64,000 nucleotides of DNA from assembly GCA_020442165.1 (NCBI GenBank), contig JAGRKV010000051.1:186001-250000 (forward strand), read 5' to 3'. The notes beneath the pieces are model-generated. The model worked only from the letters and a program-made list of their open reading frames with translations. It did no database searches and was not told the DNA's origin. This stretch comes from Hyphomicrobiaceae bacterium (GTDB lineage Bacteria > Pseudomonadota > Alphaproteobacteria > Rhizobiales > Hyphomicrobiaceae). This document shows positions 62,130 to 64,000 of this stretch, piece after piece. The position numbers and the translations under genes are program-made. Position 1 is the stretch's first letter. Every line of letters starts with the position of its first letter.

Positions 62130-64000
62130 TCAGCCGCATTTCGAGAAACCGCAGTCCCGGCATACCCAACAGCCTTCGCGAAGTTCCACATGGGGTGAGG
62201 AACAGCGCGGGCAAAAGCGAGTTGGCGTGACGCGCGCCGCGCGCGTGGCGTCCTCATCACCGGAGGTCGCAGGTGCATTTTTGCTGTTAGTGGTCTGCGG
62301 TGCCGCAGCCAGTCTCCGGCCGTCCGCGCCGCGCTCAGCAGCGGCTCCACCGTCAGGTGTCCGCAACAGAGCCTCGATCTCGACATCGCTTTCGCTCGGG
62401 TACTCCAGCGCCGCGGAGCGCTCGCCCAGAAAGCCGATCTCGACCATGTGTCGTTCGATCACGTCACCGATGGCCGCGAGCAGACTTGGCACGTAACGGC
62501 CGCCCATCCATTGGCCACCTTGCGGATCGAACACGGCCTTGAGCTCCTGGGCGACGAAGGTGACATCACCACCGCGACGGAAGACGGCGGAGATCATGCG
62601 GGTCAGCGCCACTGTCCAGGCGTAGTGCTCCAGGTTGCGCGTGTTGATGAAGATCTCGAAGGGGCGGCGGCGTCCATTCACCTCGATGTCGTTGATGGTC
62701 ACGTAGATGGCATGGTCGCTGGCCGGCCACTTGAGCTTGTAGGTGTAGCCCGCCAGCACGGGCTCGCGCTCCAGCGGACGGGCCATGTAGACGACATCGC
62801 CTGCGGTGGTCATCTGCGAAGCGCGGTGAGCGGGCCTTACATCAGGGCTTGCGGGCGACGGCACCAACTCGTGTGGTAGACGCGGCGCCGCCTGCGGGTC
62901 CGGCTGGTCCGCAGGAGTGCTGTCGCCATCCAGGCCTGCTTGCGGAGCGGGGGGGGCGTCCGCGCTGCCGGCACCGCTGTCACAAGTTTCGCCGCAGACG
63001 GGGGCAGCGGCGGTCTCAAGCACGGCGCCGGTCACGGCATTCGGCCGGTAGGTGGTGCATCCCTTCAGGCCCAGGGCATCGGCCTGAAGATAGACCGCTT
63101 CGAATGCCTCGAAGGGGATGTCGGCTGGCAGATTGATGGTCTTGGAAATCGAGCTGTCGACGTGGCGCTGGATTGCGGCCTGCATCTCGAGATGGGCTTG
63201 CGGCGCGATGTCCGTCGCACGCACGAAAGCAGGGTCGGGCACGGCGTCCTCGCCAACACGTTGCCGCAGTACCGCGTGGGCATAATCCTCCACCGTTTCC
63301 TCGTGGCGGACGCCATCGGGCCCCAGGACGTGCCGCCGGTAGCTGAAATCAAAGACCGGCTCGATGCCGCTGGAGACATTGCCGGCGAGCAGCGAGATGG
63401 TGCCAGTGGGAGCGATCGAGGTGAGGCAGCCGTTGCGCAGACCATGCCGCGCAATGAGGCCCCGCGTGTCCTTGTCAAGCTTCGCGACATTTGGCGCAGG
63501 GGCGATGGCATCGCGGTCATAAAGAGGGAACGCGCCCTTCTCGGCCGCCAGCTCAGCACTGGCGCGATAGGCACTCGTCTGGATGGTGTGCATCCAGCTT
63601 TCGGCCATGTCGCGTCCCTCGGCGCTATCGTAGCGCAGGCCAAGGAAGATCAGGGCATCGGCAAGGCCGGTGATGCCGAGCCCGATGCGCCGCTTGGCCT
63701 TGGCCTCTCGCTGCTGCTGAGGCAGTGGATAGCGTGAGACGTCGATGATGTTGTCGAGAAAGCGCACGGCGGTTGCCACACGTTCTTCCAGCGCCGCCGT
63801 ATCGATGCCGGCGCTGGCCCCGAATGGATTGTTGACGATGGCCGCAAGGTTTATCGAGCCCAGCAGGCAAGCGCCGAATGGCGGCAAAGGCTGCTCACCA
63901 CACGGGTTGGTTGCCTGGATCGTCTCGCAGTAGGCCAGATTATTGGCGGCGTTGATGCGATCGATGAAGATCACGCCGGGCTCGGCATAATCGTAGGTGG
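62130..64000 (-). CDS. nrdJ: Adenosylcobalamin-dependent (class II) ribonucleotide reductase, 3' part
   Basis: The frame is open to the right edge, so the N-terminal half is outside. Visible are [20 protein letters not shown] (the active-site Asn, Cys and Glu block) and [18 protein letters not shown], then a Pro/Ala/Asp-rich insert of about 60 residues. A C-terminal TSCPD-type domain follows ([19 protein letters not shown]), ending in a zinc ribbon CPRCSSP...[13 protein letters not shown] whose last cysteines shuttle electrons. It makes deoxyribonucleotides using vitamin B12, with or without oxygen. Confidence 0.94.
   Translation of the reverse strand, partial: TYDYAEPGVIFIDRINAANNLAYCETIQATNPCGEQPLPPFGACLLGSINLAAIVNNPFGASAGIDTAALEERVATAVRFLDNIIDVSRYPLPQQQREAKAKRRIGLGITGLADALIFLGLRYDSAEGRDMAESWMHTIQTSAYRASAELAAEKGAFPLYDRDAIAPAPNVAKLDKDTRGLIARHGLRNGCLTSIAPTGTISLLAGNVSSGIEPVFDFSYRRHVLGPDGVRHEETVEDYAHAVLRQRVGEDAVPDPAFVRATDIAPQAHLEMQAAIQRHVDSSISKTINLPADIPFEAFEAVYLQADALGLKGCTTYRPNAVTGAVLETAAAPVCGETCDSGAGSADAPPAPQAGLDGDSTPADQPDPQAAPRLPHELVPSPASPDVRPAHRASQMTTAGDVVYMARPLEREPVLAGYTYKLKWPASDHAIYVTINDIEVNGRRRPFEIFINTRNLEHYAWTVALTRMISAVFRRGGDVTFVAQELKAVFDPQGGQWMGGRYVPSLLAAIGDVIERHMVEIGFLGERSAALEYPSESDVEIEALLRTPDGGAAAERGADGRRLAAAPQTTNSKNAPATSGDEDATRAARVTPTRFCPRCSSPHVELREGCWVCRDCGFSKCG

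Noticed and set aside
1..64000. tRNA, rRNA, CRISPR arrays, insertion sequences, prophage or integrase genes
   Set aside because: All intergenic regions were read for these; none showed cloverleaf remnants, spaced repeats, transposase motifs or attachment-site duplications.

Overview
The window reads as chromosomal DNA of a GC-rich alphaproteobacterium of the Hyphomicrobiales, probably Hyphomicrobium or a close relative. This is inferred from the gene content and order (heme d1 biosynthesis for a cd1 nitrite reductase, the lptB-rpoN-hpf-ptsN block, phaR/phaAB, metX-metW preceded by a SAM-II riboswitch, a B12-dependent ribonucleotide reductase), not from a database match. I saw no tRNA, rRNA, CRISPR array, insertion sequence or phage module. 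Almost every gene looks vertically inherited.

Layout. 1-4160: the end of a denitrification cluster, nirL(partial)-nirG-nirH-nirJ-nirN, tightly overlapping. It is followed by a convergent Crp/Fnr-type regulator of the Dnr/Nnr kind (4208-4903), a TauE-type permease and a small cytochrome c. 6980-7584: a cold shock protein and translation factor IF-1. 7964-10653: two convergent genes for unusual exported proteins, one a cysteine-free double YkuD-like protein and one a TolA-like coiled coil with a six-cysteine C-terminus. 10967-13839: a GST-family (FzlA-like) gene, queG and a nucleotide-sugar-epimerase-like SDR. 14207-22739: uppP, then on the minus strand a ribonuclease D-like gene, an LptC-LptA fusion, lptB, rpoN, hpf and ptsN, which covers LPS export and the sigma-54/PTS-Ntr block. 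22912-26268: a 1118-residue membrane/coiled-coil protein I cannot assign. 26633-27793: a thiolase-like protein lacking two active-site residues.

28307-30682: zur-znuC-znuB behind a good Zur box. 30785-40780: ispG, an outer-membrane beta-barrel protein, a sodium:solute symporter, a farnesyl diphosphate synthase, an MtgA glycosyltransferase with a roughly 450-residue disordered N-terminus, rpmF, a four-helix membrane protein and a PAS/GGDEF-like/EAL protein. 40976-43944: phaR divergent from phaA-phaB (polyhydroxybutyrate). 44147-46219: an NYN-LOTUS RNA-processing-like protein. 46509-52512: a cupin, gloB, a TAXI-type TRAP transporter with DUF1850, and a methyltransferase. 52649-55980: an L,D-transpeptidase, a small secreted six-cysteine protein, and a TetR/SDR pair that shares a palindromic operator.

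56135-61173: metW-metX, with promoter and SAM-II riboswitch, divergent from hisC-tyrC-chaC. 61262-64000: a small conserved-looking unknown gene and the 3' part of a class II ribonucleotide reductase that runs off the window.

No single new multi-gene system stands out. The items most worth a second look are the LptC-LptA-LptA fusion, the NYN-LOTUS protein, the giant membrane coiled-coil protein, the extended MtgA, the degenerate thiolase, the TetR/SDR regulon with its two operator copies, and the SAM-II riboswitch. Start codons were moved downstream of the longest frame where a ribosome binding site, signal peptide or gene overlap argued for it.
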